Positions 32,227-43,649 of a DNA stretch of 64,000 nt are shown in pieces. The number at the start of each line of letters is the position of its first letter. Within the stretch, counting starts at the first letter, position 1. Source of the DNA: Lepidostoma basale (Eukaryota > Arthropoda > Insecta > Trichoptera > Lepidostomatidae); NCBI GenBank assembly GCA_022606425.2, contig JAHDVF020000518.1, positions 124,001 to 188,000 of the forward strand, read 5' to 3'. Position numbers and translations under genes: made by a program. The notes beneath the pieces were generated by a model. It did not search any database and had not been told where the DNA came from. It saw only the letters and a program-made list of their open reading frames with translations.

Positions 32227-32974
32227 TGTCACTCCCATGAAATTTATAAAACTTAAATAATTTGAGTTTTCAACGTTTAAATTTTTTTATTAATAGTGTC
32301 TCTCTTATCTCACTTGTTGAGTGTCAATTTCAAAGCATTTCACAAAAAACGTACACAGCATAACGTAAATAAACGTAATTGGAACGTCCTGCTAAATTTA
32401 CGATTCTATTTTCAAATGTGTTCTAGATTTGAAGGTTAGTATATTTTAAGTACGCCACTGGCGCTTGTTGGCTGCAACAGTTATTGTAACTAATGGCAAG
32501 TCTGTCCGTGTATGGGGACCTTTATTTTTCACGGTTGTATTCGCGGTGTTGTGTTCTTAACTTCTTTATGTTCCGCGAAAGTTGCTTTCGAGTAGCATTC
32601 ATTACGATTAGAGAGAAATTTTGTTGCTTTTTTCATGTAGCTTCTGGCCAATGTGCTTCAATGCGCCATGTTACTGGCGAAATAACATAACGAAACAAGC
32701 GAAATATTATGATCATATGAAATAAAGAAGCGAAATATTATGACTGCGTTCGTGGCATAGTGGCAAGAGATATCGTCGCCCCAGAGCAATAGTGAGATAA
32801 ACCAGTGCCATCTTGACAATATAACAAGCCGTAATGTTCCTTTGATATTGTTTATGGTTTGACTTGGTGGAGGCCTTGCACTTATTTGAGTCTCCTAGGG
32901 CCTAGGCTGTGTGGTGTGGCTATTCATTATTTCTACCTACCCCTTCGGAGAGACGGCGTGATGTTTGTTAGTTT
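32227..32974. other. Mostly unrecognised; LINE-T tip at the end
   Basis: 32493-32690 has a compositional open frame only. 32905-32972 is a bare LINE-T 3' end (ctacctaccccttcggagag, gtttgttag). A tggcatagtggcaagag motif at 32756 is box-A-like but has no box B. Confidence 0.35.
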
Positions 32975-33283
32975 AATTCCTTGAGTTTATCAACGTTTTG
33001 TGTGTTATTTGAGTACTTTTCTCATTAATATTTGTTTCATATTCGCATCAAGTTATTTGAACCCATTTACCATTTATTAATTCCTTGAGTTTATCAACGT
33101 TTTGTTTGTTATTTGAGTTCTTTTCTCATTAACATTATTTCATATTCGCATCAGGTTATTTGAACCCATTTACCATTTATTAATTCCTTGAGTTTATCAA
33201 CGTTTTGTGTGTTATTTGAGTACTTTTCTCATTAACATTTATTTCATCTTCGCATAAGGTTATTTAAACCCATTTACTGTTTT
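32975..33283 (-). repeat. Three tandem units of 103-104 bp
   Basis: Units start at 32975, 33079 and 33182 (each aattccttgagtttatcaac ... ttatttgaacccatttacc). The end of each unit resembles the S1A SINE 3' part, and the array abuts an S1A copy. Confidence 0.8.
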
Positions 33284-33468
33284 TAACTTTTAAGTTATTG
33301 ATTTTTATGACATGTGATATATAGCTAATCTACCGCAATTTTATTGTTACGTGAATTCTACACCAGACCAAAGACAGTGTGACAATCACACTGCCATCGC
33401 CGGGAATCGAACCCGGGACCTTCGGTATGGAAGTCGGAGCTTTTACCACTCTGCCACGAAGGTCGTCG
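33259..33468 (-). repeat. SINE S1A copy
   Basis: Body and head well preserved: box B complement ggaatcgaacccgg, box A complement accactctgccacgaa. The 3' end merges with the tandem array. Confidence 0.8.
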
Positions 33469-34309
33469 AAGCCAATTCGCAGGAGGTCAATTCCTCTTAA
33501 GGAACAGGCCACTAGGCCTTTACTAAGAATAAAAAGAAGAAGAATAACTTTATTTTTTTATATTTTCATCAAAGTTGTTTCTGATTTTTTTATTATTCTG
33601 GTTAACAACAACCTGAAGTTAGTTTCATGGTTGGCATTGCTGATCAAAGTCGTAGTGAAGTAGCTACTAGATTCAGATATATAATTTGCTTTTTGAAGAA
33701 GACTGATTTGAAGATAGCTTCTTATCCTGTTGTAATCCATACTTTTCTTAAAATACCCATCTCAAATGAGACATCAAAATCTATCCACGTTTCCAATCCA
33801 CAAAGGTTGCCGTGAAAAAAAAACCGTTCACAAAGACACAAATGTTATAATCGCCTAACCTTTCCAAATCTAGAATTGATCGGTCTTTTGTACTTAGAGA
33901 ATATTTCGAAGCATTAAATATTTCAAAAAGGACCCTTCCTCCAATCAAAGACCCCGTTTGAAGATTGAAAAATTTGTATTCAAACTGAAACTCGCAAATT
34001 ATTCATAACTTTCCCACAAAGCCTTCTATTTCGTGCCAAAATATAAAAGTAAAAAAAAAAACAATGGAAAATCAAAAAATGAAATCTAGGTTCTGTAATT
34101 TGTAAGCTTTGACCTCAAAACAATAACACCACTCCGGTAGATCCTTGGAAATATTTTGTTTTCATTAGAAAATACGATGTTATTTTATTATATTAAGCTA
34201 TTTCGGTTAGGTTGTTCTGCTTAATAATTTCCAGGTGCTGGTTTTGATTTATTTATGATGGTAGTGAAGTACCATTGAATATTAATATCTTATCAAATAT
34301 CTTCTCGTA
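33469..34309. other. No gene seen
   Basis: 33485-33545 looks like a LINE tail ending aaaaagaagaagaata. The rest is AT-rich with nothing recognised. Confidence 0.4.
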
Positions 34310-34945
34310 TATTCCTATATGAATGAGTATGGTAGCTATCCCACAGCTTTTATGGCATCAATGTTGGGAACCAACTCTACACCTTCGAAGAGATGGGCAT
34401 CTCATTACCAATATATTTAGATTAATCTTGAGATATTTCGAGATCTCAGCCATGCTGGAGGATGTTGGTCATTTTGTCTCTGATAGATATCTCCGACAGC
34501 AACAGCATAGTTTTTTTTTTTTTTTTTTCCGTGTACACAACAGGTCGTTTGGACCCAATTACTGTATACAATTTATATTTTTTTAGCTATTATATTGATT
34601 CCCGTGACATGTGATAGGTAGCCAATCTATCGCCATTTTATTGTCACGTGAATTCTACACACGACGAAAGACAGTGTGACAATCACACTGCCATCGCCAT
34701 AGTTAGTTTTACCTACCGGCTGTCAGAACCAACCTGCCTTTTGTGACACCGGTGAGAAGAGTAATCAGTGTGTAGAACGCGATCTTCTCGGATATCGACA
34801 TCATTTATATTAGTGAAAGTACGTTCAGAAGACAAGTACTTTTGAATTTAGAGAATACCTTTCCCCCTTGCTCCCCCCACCAGATCTATGCTTAAATACT
34901 TGAAGGTCCTGACCTGTTCTATTGGTAAACTGATTTGATTTGATT
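34310..34945 (+). pseudogene. LINE-J copy split by a SINE
   Basis: Left piece: ATG-like GMVAIPQLLWHQCWEPTLHL (degraded), RRDGHLITNIFRLILRYFEI, LFVSDRYLRQ-type end. Right piece (34699-34945) resumes with the RTNLP region and the 3' UTR. Confidence 0.7.
34511..34698 (-). repeat. SINE S1A nested in LINE-J
   Basis: Poly-A (T run at 34511-34528) next to gtgtacacaacaggtcgttt, body, then truncation at ccatcgcc, just inside the tRNA-like head. Flanks share catagtt, a likely target-site duplication. Confidence 0.8.
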
Positions 34946-35246
34946 AAATCACATTTTAGAATAATGTAAAAAACATTTTATACCATAGTTTCAGTCTTGG
35001 ATCTCCTAGTTTTATGAATGTTATATAATTTGGGTTTTATTTCACTAATTCTTCTAGTTCCACGATTATTAAAATGTCTATTTTTTCTTCCGGTGTCATG
35101 TAGGGTCCTCCCTTGACTTTCACCTGAGAGTAGGCGGCTCTGTCACTAGCAGCTCAAAACAGCTCCTCGAGGCTCCTCAAACTAGTCCAGTCCCGTATAA
35201 ACCACTTACTTTATTAAATATTGTTAAAAATGTAAATATTATCCCC
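34946..35246. other. No gene seen
   Basis: A GC-richer scrap at 35095-35190 (ggtcctcccttgactttcac) may be a LINE tail. Nothing else recognised. Confidence 0.35.
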
Positions 35247-35280
35247 AACAGGTTTCGCAGACGACCATCTCCATCCTCAA
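35247..35280 (-). ncRNA. Hammerhead-like motif, singleton
   Basis: Box TTGAGGA (C3 changed to U), extra T, stem II GGAGA/TCTGC with one mismatch, GAAAC, near-palindrome ACCTGT, then U as the cleavage base. Weak. Confidence 0.35.
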
Positions 35281-35404
35281 GGGTTAAAATAATGTTATTT
35301 TGCAAAATATTTAATAAATGTAGTGTATTATACAGTTCAATCTTCTGGAAAATATATGTTTTCATTCGTATTAATTATAACTTTTGCTTTGTATTAATTT
35401 TTAA

Positions 35405-35800
35405 TGCGCAACTTTGTGTTGCTGATAGCCCTAACTTGCGGCAATCTACGCTTCGATCAGCAAACTCCCCGGCAATAGGCAGATTAGTTGAGCCAAAGCG
35501 CAACCCCCGGACAAATTTCGGAGATCGGGCTTTAGCAGTGGCAGTGGCCGTCCGCCTGGAATATGCTTCCTGCACGCCTCAGATGCATTGACAATCCTAC
35601 AGGTTTTAAATCTCACCTAAAAACCCACTTTTTCAAAATATCGCATAAAATGTAAACAACGGTTATTTGGTTGCTGGTGTCACATGCAGCTCTCATGACT
35701 TAAAACACTGTCAAATTGCCCTTGAGGTGAGCTATTCACGAAAACGGCGCTATACAAATTAGCCAAATTATTATTATTATCATTATCTGGATATCGCATA
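35405..35800 (+). pseudogene. CR1/L2-like LINE C-terminus
   Basis: SPNLRQSTLRSANSPAIGRL and FGDRALAVAVAVRLEYAS resemble the R-S-F-x-V-x-x-P-x-x-W-N ending of CR1/L2-type ORF2, followed by a FKSHLKTH-like SPKNPLFQ and a ctatacaaattagcc end with att repeats. Degraded. Confidence 0.5.
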
Positions 35801-36192
35801 TATAAGACCTGTGTGCAAGCAATCCTCATATGGCATTGAATCGAGGGCAGCAAGACAAAGATCATGCTCAGGACAACCGAAATGAAAACACTCCGCGCTA
35901 TAGCTGGCAAAACCCTATGTGATCGAGTTAGGAATACAGCAATCCGAGAAATCAGCGAAGTCGAAGATGTGGTCAGATGTCGACGTCAAAGACGGCGATA
36001 CTGGCATCAACATAAAGAAAGAATGAGCTCAAATAGGATACCACACATAGCTCTCCATGGAACGCCAAACGGACAACGCCAACCAGGAAGACCCCCGAAA
36101 CGGTGGAGTGAGAGCTGGAGTTCAGCGTCTCAAGAGGACCCGCCTGAAATAACAGACTCCTGAGTCTATCAAAACTGAAAAAGAAGAAGATA
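35795..36192 (+). pseudogene. LINE-R 3' copy
   Basis: Open 35864-36163: TEMKTLRAIAGKTLCDRVRN, TAIREISEVEDVVRCRRQRR, RYWHQHKERMSSNRIPHIAL, RPPKRWSESWSSASQEDP. Tail gaaaaagaagaag. Fewest disruptions of the LINE-R copies. Confidence 0.75.
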
Positions 36193-36724
36193 TTGGAGTC
36201 TGGCACCACGTAAAAAGGATATACGAGTATTTAGCTAGCAAAGAGAGTGTTAATAATGACAGTGAATTATCTTTCAAGCCTTAAAAAACTAACACTGTTT
36301 CCACATTAATTTAGAATAATAATACCGCTAATAAAGAGCATAATTAATAGCCATCAGTGACAGTTCTCACATCACTCCAAAACACGCACAATGAGACGAT
36401 GAAGGACATTTTAAACATTTTTCTTCCATCACACGTGTACCTTGAAAAGAGGAATTTAAATGAAATCTTTCTTTTTGTTACGTTGGCTGCTCTATCCTCG
36501 AACAAAGGGTTGCTTACCCCTTTGCCCAACAAAGAAAACTCCGTTACGCGAAGCGTGAATAATTAAAAATTTCACTTGTATCGCAGGCAGGGCTGGTACT
36601 CTTTTTAAACTGCTGTATGAAAATAAAAATATAAACATTCTTCAAACATCCATAGTTATTTTTAATTATCTATTCTATTACACACACCTCAAGTTTAGCA
36701 AACTATGATGAAATTTAATTTAAA
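36193..36724. other. No gene seen
   Basis: Overlapping frames at 36344-36566 on both strands look compositional. Nothing recognised. Confidence 0.4.
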
Positions 36725-37275
36725 AAAATGAGTTTTAAATAGTCCATTGTTTTGGCCGAAATACTATGATACCTTAACGTTTTAAACTGTTAAATTAATT
36801 AATTTTGTTTTTTGTATCACGATTGTATTTTATTTTACGCGACAGCTGTTTCATCATCAGGTGTTACAATAATATCTCAAATGTCAAATTTTCATGATTT
36901 TTCGAATCTGTATGTGTATTTGTTCCTATGTCAATTTGAATAATTTCTTTGATATAATTTTGAAGTTCTTGTTGAAATTGAGTTAGGTACCTAAATATTT
37001 TAATTAAAAGAACGGTTAGTTACTATTTATATGAGAAAATATTAAATGTGGAATAAAATAATAATAATAATAAAACATTCATTAAAAGGAACAATTACAC
37101 GTAGTATTGAGTCAAAAACGATGAGACATAATAAATTAAAAACGATAAAATAGAGTCAAAAACGATGAAACGTTTCATAATAAATTCAAAACGGTAAACA
37201 TTATCAATAACAATTGTCGCGTAAAATAAAATACAATGATACAAAAAACAAACTATTCATTAACAGTTTAAAATG
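36725..37275. repeat. Foldback element P2, copy 3
   Basis: Left part (minus strand) reads a frame QQELQNYIKEIIQIDIGTNT, THTDSKNHENLTFEILL, then a TAA 3 nt before cacctgatgatgaaacagct, where stem II has been lost. The right arm (37205-37275) keeps only its outer end. Confidence 0.7.
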
Positions 37276-37319
37276 TGTTTTTATTACCACTATACTTTTC
37301 AAGAACAGACTACTACGTC

Positions 37320-37470
37320 AACATTCATACAATGTGTCATGCACGCACGTCATTTTCTCTGAATCCTCATGAATTTTTTATTTAACTTATGATGTACTTA
37401 TATTTTTTTCATTCATCCATCGTTCGGTATTCTATCATACAATGTTGTTGTAATAATCTAGTCGTGACAA
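37320..37470 (-). mobile_element. LINE-T fragment
   Basis: caacattcatacaatgtgtc, tgcacgcacgtcattttctc; later cattcatccatcgttcggta. Decayed. Confidence 0.55.
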
Positions 37471-38324
37471 TAGCATTCCATCATGTCAAGTAAGTTAGTT
37501 AGCTGTTAGTGTTCAAAAGATTTTTTAATGATCTATGAATCTTTGTATTAAAGTAATGGGCAAAAGTAAAACAAAGGATTAAATGTGGCTTAGAGTTTTA
37601 GAAAAATGTATACAGATCTTGTTAGATCAAGGTCATTGATAAATACTTTAAAGACCAACGATTCCATTTTATTTTTTTATATCAATGTAATTATCATCAT
37701 GAAGACTGTTCAGCCCTAGCAAAAAAAAATTATCCGTATTTTTTGCTTTATTTATTTTAAGCGTGCGTTGTGTGAAAAACTGCCTTATTTTGCCAGCCCT
37801 ATTTAAGGGGAAAGTACATTTTTGTGTTATTTTTTGTTTCACCAAAACAAGGACGGAGATAGGACCTTTCGCTAATTTAATTATTCACATTTTTGAGGGC
37901 AGATAACGAAACAAAATGGCGGGTGACACTACGGTAGTAGCCTAAACATGTTATGGAGAAAATCTTTTAATTTATTACTATTAAATTTGTTTATTCTTCA
38001 CATGTTCATAGGCACGTGTGAATCCAAACTTAGCAGATAAAAATAAAAATTAAAACTATTACATATTTTTATATTATTGAATTATTATACCAACATAAAT
38101 TATTATATCGATGAATATCTTTTTGGTTTTCTTCTTTCTTTCTGTAGATCTATGGGGTCTGTTCTCCACGGGGTTTCTCGAACTGTGAGGTGTATTCCTA
38201 GCTGTACTTCCGACTTTTAGGAGATCTTCCAAGAAGACAAGTCCCGTGAAACTGATCATGTAGTACAATGTGTGCTTGATGTGAATCTTTCACGAAAATA
38301 ACGCTATAAAAATCATAATTCATT
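37471..38324. other. No gene seen
   Basis: 38240-38320 (gaatctttcacgaaaataac, gctataaaaatcataatt) is a CR1/L2-like LINE tip. The rest is unrecognised. Confidence 0.4.
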
Positions 38325-38790
38325 ATCATCAGCCGTCTGTCATCCACTGCTGAATATAGGCCTCTCCCAAATCACGCCACCGCCCTCTATCTATTGCCAC
38401 TCCCATCCATCCATGTCCAGCAATACTCTTTAGATCGTCGGTCCATCGGGCAGGGGGACGTCCAACTCTGCGGAATCCTGTACGCGGTCTCCACTCCAGA
38501 ACCCGTCTATCCCATTGTCCATCGGTTCTCTGACTAACATGGCCAGCCCATCGCCACTTCAGCCTGCCCATCCTCAGAGCCACCTCAGTCACCTTGGTTT
38601 GTTGTCTAATAAATTCGTTTCTTAATCTGTCCCTCAAGGTTATTCCAAGGATGGCTCTTTACATGGCGCGTTGGTCAATCTTGAATCTGTATACCAGACC
38701 TTTTGGCAGTGTCCACGTCTCGGTTCCGTACGTCATGACTGGCAAGACGCACTGGTTGAATACTTTAGTCTTGAGGCATTATGGTATTTT
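38325..38790 (-). pseudogene. RTE-like LINE C-terminal tail, best copy
   Basis: The minus-strand frame 38329-38637 is open for 102 codons: RDRLRNEFIRQQTKVTEVAL, RMGRLKWRWAGHVSQRTDGQ, FRRVGRPPARWTDDLKSIAG, then WRDLGEAYIQQWMTDG. This is the recognisable end of RTE-type endonuclease/reverse transcriptases. Upstream (38640-38780) continues as QRAM-type codons in another frame. Confidence 0.8.
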
Positions 38791-39404
38791 AGAGACAGTA
38801 CATAAAAATCATAATACACATCATCAATTAAGGGAAGTTTGGTGGTGTCCATTATTTAGATATGACCGTACAAGTCCCTCCTTTACTGTCTACTCCATTT
38901 CATAATATCTATTATATATTCTGGTGTTCCTCACGCGATCTCTCAGTGTCATGTCTTCTATCATATTCATTGTCTTCATCTCGGAAGTCCTCAGAACTTG
39001 GTTGGTCCTGAATTTGTCTGCCCTTGCCACGCCATATATTATTATTAATTAATAGATTCTCATAGTAGATTCTCATCTTACTCTTAACCCTTACATGCCC
39101 GTGCTTCGCGTGCAATAAATACAGCCCACTGTCCAAGCAAATATTTCCGCGACTTGCAACCTATGCGTAACTGTTATAAAAATAATTGCATCTCCAAAAT
39201 TAGTCATCCTATTTAGATAAAATAAAAAGCGTTATCAAAACAAATGATTGTTTAAATAATAAAAACACAAAAAAATATATATTAAATTTAAACATGTTAT
39301 TAATACGCCAAATTTTGAAACATTTGTCTATGCACAGGCCTATTTTAAACAGTGGTATAGATTATGTGGTTTATAAAACAACGCATATCATTCAGCGAGT
39401 CATA
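38791..39404. other. No gene seen
   Basis: The 38912-39136 minus-strand frame (ENLLINNNIWRGKGRQIQDQ) might be an old LINE tail. Nothing firm. Confidence 0.35.
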
Positions 39405-39635
39405 CACATACGTCGATTCTTTCGACTTCTAACTTGACCTTTAAAATTTGATTAATCTGGTCATGCCAAGTTTTCCTCGGTCTCCCACGACTCCGTACTC
39501 CATTCACACCGTGGACGTATACTTTTTTAACCACATTTAAAATGCTCTCATCCTTTTTCTGCCAATTTCATGCTTCGCTTCCATACATAATTACAAATAA
39601 GATATTGAATTTTGGAAGTATACTTTTTTTTTTTT
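39405..39635 (-). mobile_element. LINE-T fragment
   Basis: cgtcgattctttcgacttct, ctcggtctcccacgactccg, tttcatgcttcgcttccata on the plus strand as the complement of the family C-terminus. Confidence 0.7.
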
Positions 39636-40169
39636 TAAAAACGTTTTAAAGGTCACAGACGTATTGTTGATTACTTCATTTAAATAAGGAGATATCCATT
39701 ACTCTGATGATGGATTCTTCGACTCCAGCATAACTTTAACGAAGCCATTGACACGTGGCCAACAAACCTAAAGTAATCGATAGGAAAGGAACGAAGTTAA
39801 AAGAAAACTTGGTAAAATGTCATAAAAAGTTTACATTGAAAAAAAATACATACTGTAATGATTTCTCCTATTCCTACATATATACCTATGTAATTTTATT
39901 TGAAGTAAATATGTGTTTATTTAAATTATGTGAGCATTTTTAATTTTTGTGGCAAAAAATCGAAAATCTACAAATTAACTCTAAAATGAAGAAAAAAAAT
40001 TTTTTTGATCCCTAAAAAGGCACTTTTCTGGCAGATCATATTTAAACAGTGTTGCTTAATAATTTGGACTGAAAAGCTATCAAGGAATCACAAAAAAAAA
40101 ATTATAATTACAAAAAACCGATAATTTCAGTGTGAAAGGTTTTTGTGCTCACTACTTAGTCTCGCTACT
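39636..40169. other. No gene seen
   Basis: AT-rich. Nothing recognised. Confidence 0.4.
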
Positions 40170-40325
40170 TAAAATACGTGTACGTCGTGCGTTCATGACA
40201 AGATGTATAATATAAATATTGACTAAGCGAGAGAAGTATGTCTGGTAAGAAAAGTACAGCGACCCTTTCTTTCTGAGTATCCCTTCGGAGAGACGGCGTG
40301 ATGGTTAGTTAGTTAGTAAATTAGT
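40170..40325 (+). mobile_element. LINE-T 3' end
   Basis: aagcgagagaagtatgtctg, tatcccttcggagagacggc, gtgatggttagttagttag. Confidence 0.7.
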
Positions 40326-40404
40326 AATGATTCATTTTTAAAAATTATCAGCCAATGTAGGCAAATATTGTACATAATAAAAGATTATGAAGTGTTGTCA
40401 TTTC

Positions 40405-40500
40405 GAGACTCAGTATTTATACGTATCACTGTTAATTTTTTTAATTTGTCGCGACAGATGTTTTGCCTTTGTTGGCATTATTGAGTGTAACAAAGAACAG
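40405..40500 (-). repeat. P2 fragment with decayed ribozyme
   Basis: Minus strand 40455-40484: CTCAATAATGCC box remnant, stem II GCCAAC/GGC, AAAAC, damaged palindrome. Not functional in appearance. Confidence 0.45.
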
Positions 40501-40557
40501 TCATTGAAAGTAACAAACAAAAGTTTTTAATGATATACTAATGGGGAATAAGAAGGA

Positions 40558-40813
40558 TTTTTTTTTTTTCTTTTTTTTTTTTTTTTTGTATACAACAGGT
40601 CGCTTGAACCCAATTACAGTATACAATTTGTTTAAGCTGATATATTGATTCTCGTGACATGTGACAGGTAGCCAATCTATCGCCATTTTATTGTCACGAA
40701 AATACTACGCCAGACCAAAGACAGTGTGACAATCACACTGCCATCGCCGGGAATCGAACCCAGAACCTTCGGAATGGTAATCAGAGCTCTTACCACTCTG
40801 CCACGAAGGTCGT
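40558..40813 (-). repeat. SINE S1A, near full length
   Basis: Long T run (poly-A, 40558-40587), gtatacaacaggtcgcttga, body with one changed segment (cacgaaaatactacgccaga), head with box B complement and cgaaggtcg tip. Confidence 0.8.
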
Positions 40814-41089
40814 TTGGTTATTAATAAATTTAGTTTACATATTTTGGCCTTTAAAATTTCTAACTTTACTAATTTCTCTAATTTTTTAGGATTATTTGCT
40901 ATATGTAAAAATATTGGGGTTTTGGTCTCGAAATGGTGGTCAAAATTCACACAATGATTGGCCATTTCTGAAAAGATGTTTCTGTTTTTGTTTTTTAATT
41001 AAAATATTTAGGTACTTATTTCTTATTAGGTATATTTACAGTTGCTTGTTTTATTTTTGTGGAATATGTTTTGAGCATGGAGACAACAA

Positions 41090-41410
41090 CAACGACTAAC
41101 CATCATGCCGTTTCCCCGAAAGGGTGGTCAGAGAGAATGGACCGCGACACTACTCTATTCCGACACATCTCTCTTGATTTTTCCACATTCATATGTTCAC
41201 GTCGATTCTTCCGACTTTTGACATGGCTGACCTTTCAATTTTGATTGATTTGGTCATGCCATGTTTTCCTCTGTCTTCCTTGATTCCGTTCTCCATTCAC
41301 ATAGTTAACGTATACTTTCTTAACAATTCTTTCATAATTTTGTTCATAATACTTTCTTCCGTTCTATATTCCTTCCTAATTAAGCATTTGAAACTGTGTC
41401 GTGTTGAGCG
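41090..41410 (-). pseudogene. LINE-T 3' copy
   Basis: From the tail (actaaccatcatgccgtttc) inward: acacatctctcttgattttt, ttgatttggtcatgccatgt, ccgttctccattcacatagt. Frame-broken. Confidence 0.75.
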
Positions 41411-41494
41411 TGGAGTCTAAAAGAAAAAGGCGTTATAACGTTGCCATTGGTAAGATTAGTTTTATTCCTTCTAATTTGTTAATGAAGTTGAGTT

Positions 41495-41765
41495 AACTCA
41501 ATTTCAGCAAGAACTTCAAAATTGTATCAAAGAAATTATTCAAATTGACATAGGAACAAATACGCAAAAGTTTCGAAAAATCACAAAAATTTGACATTTA
41601 ATATATTATTGTAACACCTGATGATGTCAACAAAGGGGAATGAAACAGCTGTCGCATAAAATAAAATACAATTGTGATACAATAACAAAGTGATTCAATT
41701 TAACAGTTTTAAAATCTTAAGGAATCATAGTGTTTCGGTCAAAACAATGGACTATTTAAAAAAAA
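41495..41765 (+). repeat. Family P2, single arm
   Basis: Reads QQELQNCIKEIIQIDIGTNT, QKFRKITKI then TGA, followed by cacctgatgatg and the ribozyme motif, then an ATG at 41747 (ATG GAC TAT TT), 93 bp after the predicted cleavage point. Confidence 0.7.
41618..41653 (+). ncRNA. Hammerhead-like motif, stem II damaged
   Basis: CTGATGA (41618-41624), extra T, then GTCAAC without its complement, GAAAC (41642-41646), palindrome ACAGCTGT, C41653. Confidence 0.45.
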
Positions 41766-42134
41766 GTATTTCAAAATTAAGACTTTAATTAATTTTGAAG
41801 CATCATAATTAGTTTATCTAATAAAAACAAATACATTTTCTCTCTACTTTTCATTCGTCCGAAATGAAACGACCGTGAAAACCTTAGAACGTAGAAAATA
41901 AATAAACTGAAGTTCGAAAAAACTTTAGGCCTCCGTATCTTGGGGCCCTTTAAATTTATCTCTGGCATCGCTTTTCGAATGAGATGTTCCCCCGATTTTT
42001 CTAATGATTCACATCAATAAAACGGGGGTTATCGCTTCATTTGAGTACGAACTCTGTAACCGACTATGGGCAAACTTTTCTCTAGGGTTACCGCTCGAAC
42101 ACAAATGCGTAGGCCATATTGTTGCATTGAGCTT
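41766..42134. other. No gene seen
   Basis: Nothing recognised; frame 42004-42291 looks compositional. Confidence 0.35.
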
Positions 42135-42240
42135 ATACAACAAACCGCCACAGCGTTTCTCCGCAGGGGTAGGCAGAGAGAATAGACCGCCACACTACTC
42201 TATCCTGATACACCTCCGAATGCTGAGTAATTCGGTTTAT
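42135..42240 (-). mobile_element. LINE-T 3' tip
   Basis: aaccgccacagcgtttctcc, aggggtaggcagagagaata, tatcctgatacacctccga. Confidence 0.65.
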
Positions 42241-42369
42241 TATTCATGCTTTTCTATATTGGAGTATCGTTTTTTCAGAGGCAGAACGTAAAACAAGAAA
42301 GGCAACCACAATCGTATAGAAACACAAAAATAAAATTAATTAATAAAAATAAACCTTATTTTTCATAAT

Positions 42370-42431
42370 TTTTTTCGTTTGCAATAGGTCACTTGAACCT
42401 ACATTACTGTTTAAAATTGTTTTTTTTTAGC
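42370..42431 (-). repeat. SINE S1A tail fragment
   Basis: gcaataggtcacttgaacct, then attactgtttaaaattg: the S1A 3' part only. Confidence 0.6.
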
Positions 42432-42710
42432 GAACAAACAAACAAACCATCACGCCGTTTCTCCGTAGGGGTAGGCAGAGAGAATAGACCGCCACATTAC
42501 TCTATCCTGACGCATCTCTCTAGCTTTCTCCACATTCATACAACGAGTCATACATGCACGTCGATTCTTCCAACTTCTAACATGACCAACCTTTAAAATA
42601 TGATTTATTGATCATGCCATGTTTTCCTCGGTCTACCTTGACTCCGTTCTCCATTTACATTGTTAACGTATAGTTTCGCAACCATTTTTTCTCCATCCAT
42701 GCGCTGTATA
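42432..42710 (-). mobile_element. LINE-T 3' copy
   Basis: aaaccatcacgccgtttctc, gacgcatctctctagctttc, gtcatacatgcacgtcgatt, ccgttctccatttacattgt. The S1A tail fragment abuts its tip. Confidence 0.75.
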
Positions 42711-43297
42711 TACAATAGTAACTATACAAGATATAATAATCAAAATGTAACAGATTTCTATGTATATTTCTTAAAGTAATATTTTCATTAGTAGAAAAAA
42801 AATGGAGAGCTGCGCGCGCACCTTGTTAAGGATTGAAGTTAGCAAATTAAATTAAAGTTAGCCATCAATGATAACTAACGGCCAGGCATTTCACGCGTGC
42901 CAACTCACAAATTGAGAAAACATGTCACGAAACGGGACATGAGTGAAGTCGTTAAATGTCATATTTAAGCGGGGTCTTTTAGAACATGTTTTGCAATATT
43001 ATTACATTATTAAAATATAAAATATTTTTGAACGTACGACTTTTGTTTCTATGAAAATTAAATATCAATCAAAAATATAATTTTAAAATACAAACCCAAA
43101 AAAAATGGTACTTATTTATCCTACATAATGAACAATATAAAAAATTGTATAACTTATGTTAAAAATAATTGAATAATTGAATTTAATTACTATTTATTTA
43201 TGAAGAAATTTTTTTTAATGCAGCTTTACTATGAAAATAAAGTTTTTTTTAAATACAACAAATCTCGCTAACTGGTAAAATTTCAATTTCAATAATA
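42711..43297. other. No gene seen
   Basis: AT-rich. A more complex patch at 42800-42990 matches nothing here. Confidence 0.4.
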
Positions 43298-43546
43298 TTT
43301 TTTTTTTTTTTATGTACACAACAGGTCGTTTGGACCCAATTACTGTATATAATTATTATTTTTTTAGCTATTATATTGATTCTCGTGACATGTGATAGGT
43401 AGCCAATCTATCGCCATTTTACTGTCACTTGAATTCTACACCAGACCAAAGATAGTGTGACAATCACACTGCCATCACCGGGAATCGAACCCAGGACCTT
43501 CAGCATGGAAGTCAGAGCTTGTAATCACTCTGCCACGAAGGTCGTC
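43298..43546 (-). repeat. SINE S1A, near full length
   Basis: Poly-A as a T run at 43298-43311, tgtacacaacaggtcgtttg, body, box B complement gggaatcgaacccagg, head tip gccacgaaggtcgtcg. Lies 320 bp from receptor exon 1. Confidence 0.8.
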
Positions 43547-43649
43547 GCTCGTAATTTATATATGAATCAAACACAGCTTATTGTCTACTGTTTGGTATAC
43601 TATAATTATATTTATAAATTTTGTGTTTGTGTTTATTTATTATATTGCC

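Noticed and set aside
32756..32800. Another tRNA-like or SINE head (tggcatagtggcaagag)
   Set aside because: No box B follows at the right distance and no second copy is seen.
36840..36862. Complete hammerhead at the P2 copy near 36.85 kb
   Set aside because: CTGATGA and GAAAC are adjacent with stem II deleted, so the core cannot form.
42004..42291. 95-codon plus-strand frame
   Set aside because: Runs into a LINE-T tip, has no recognised motif and no splice or start context.
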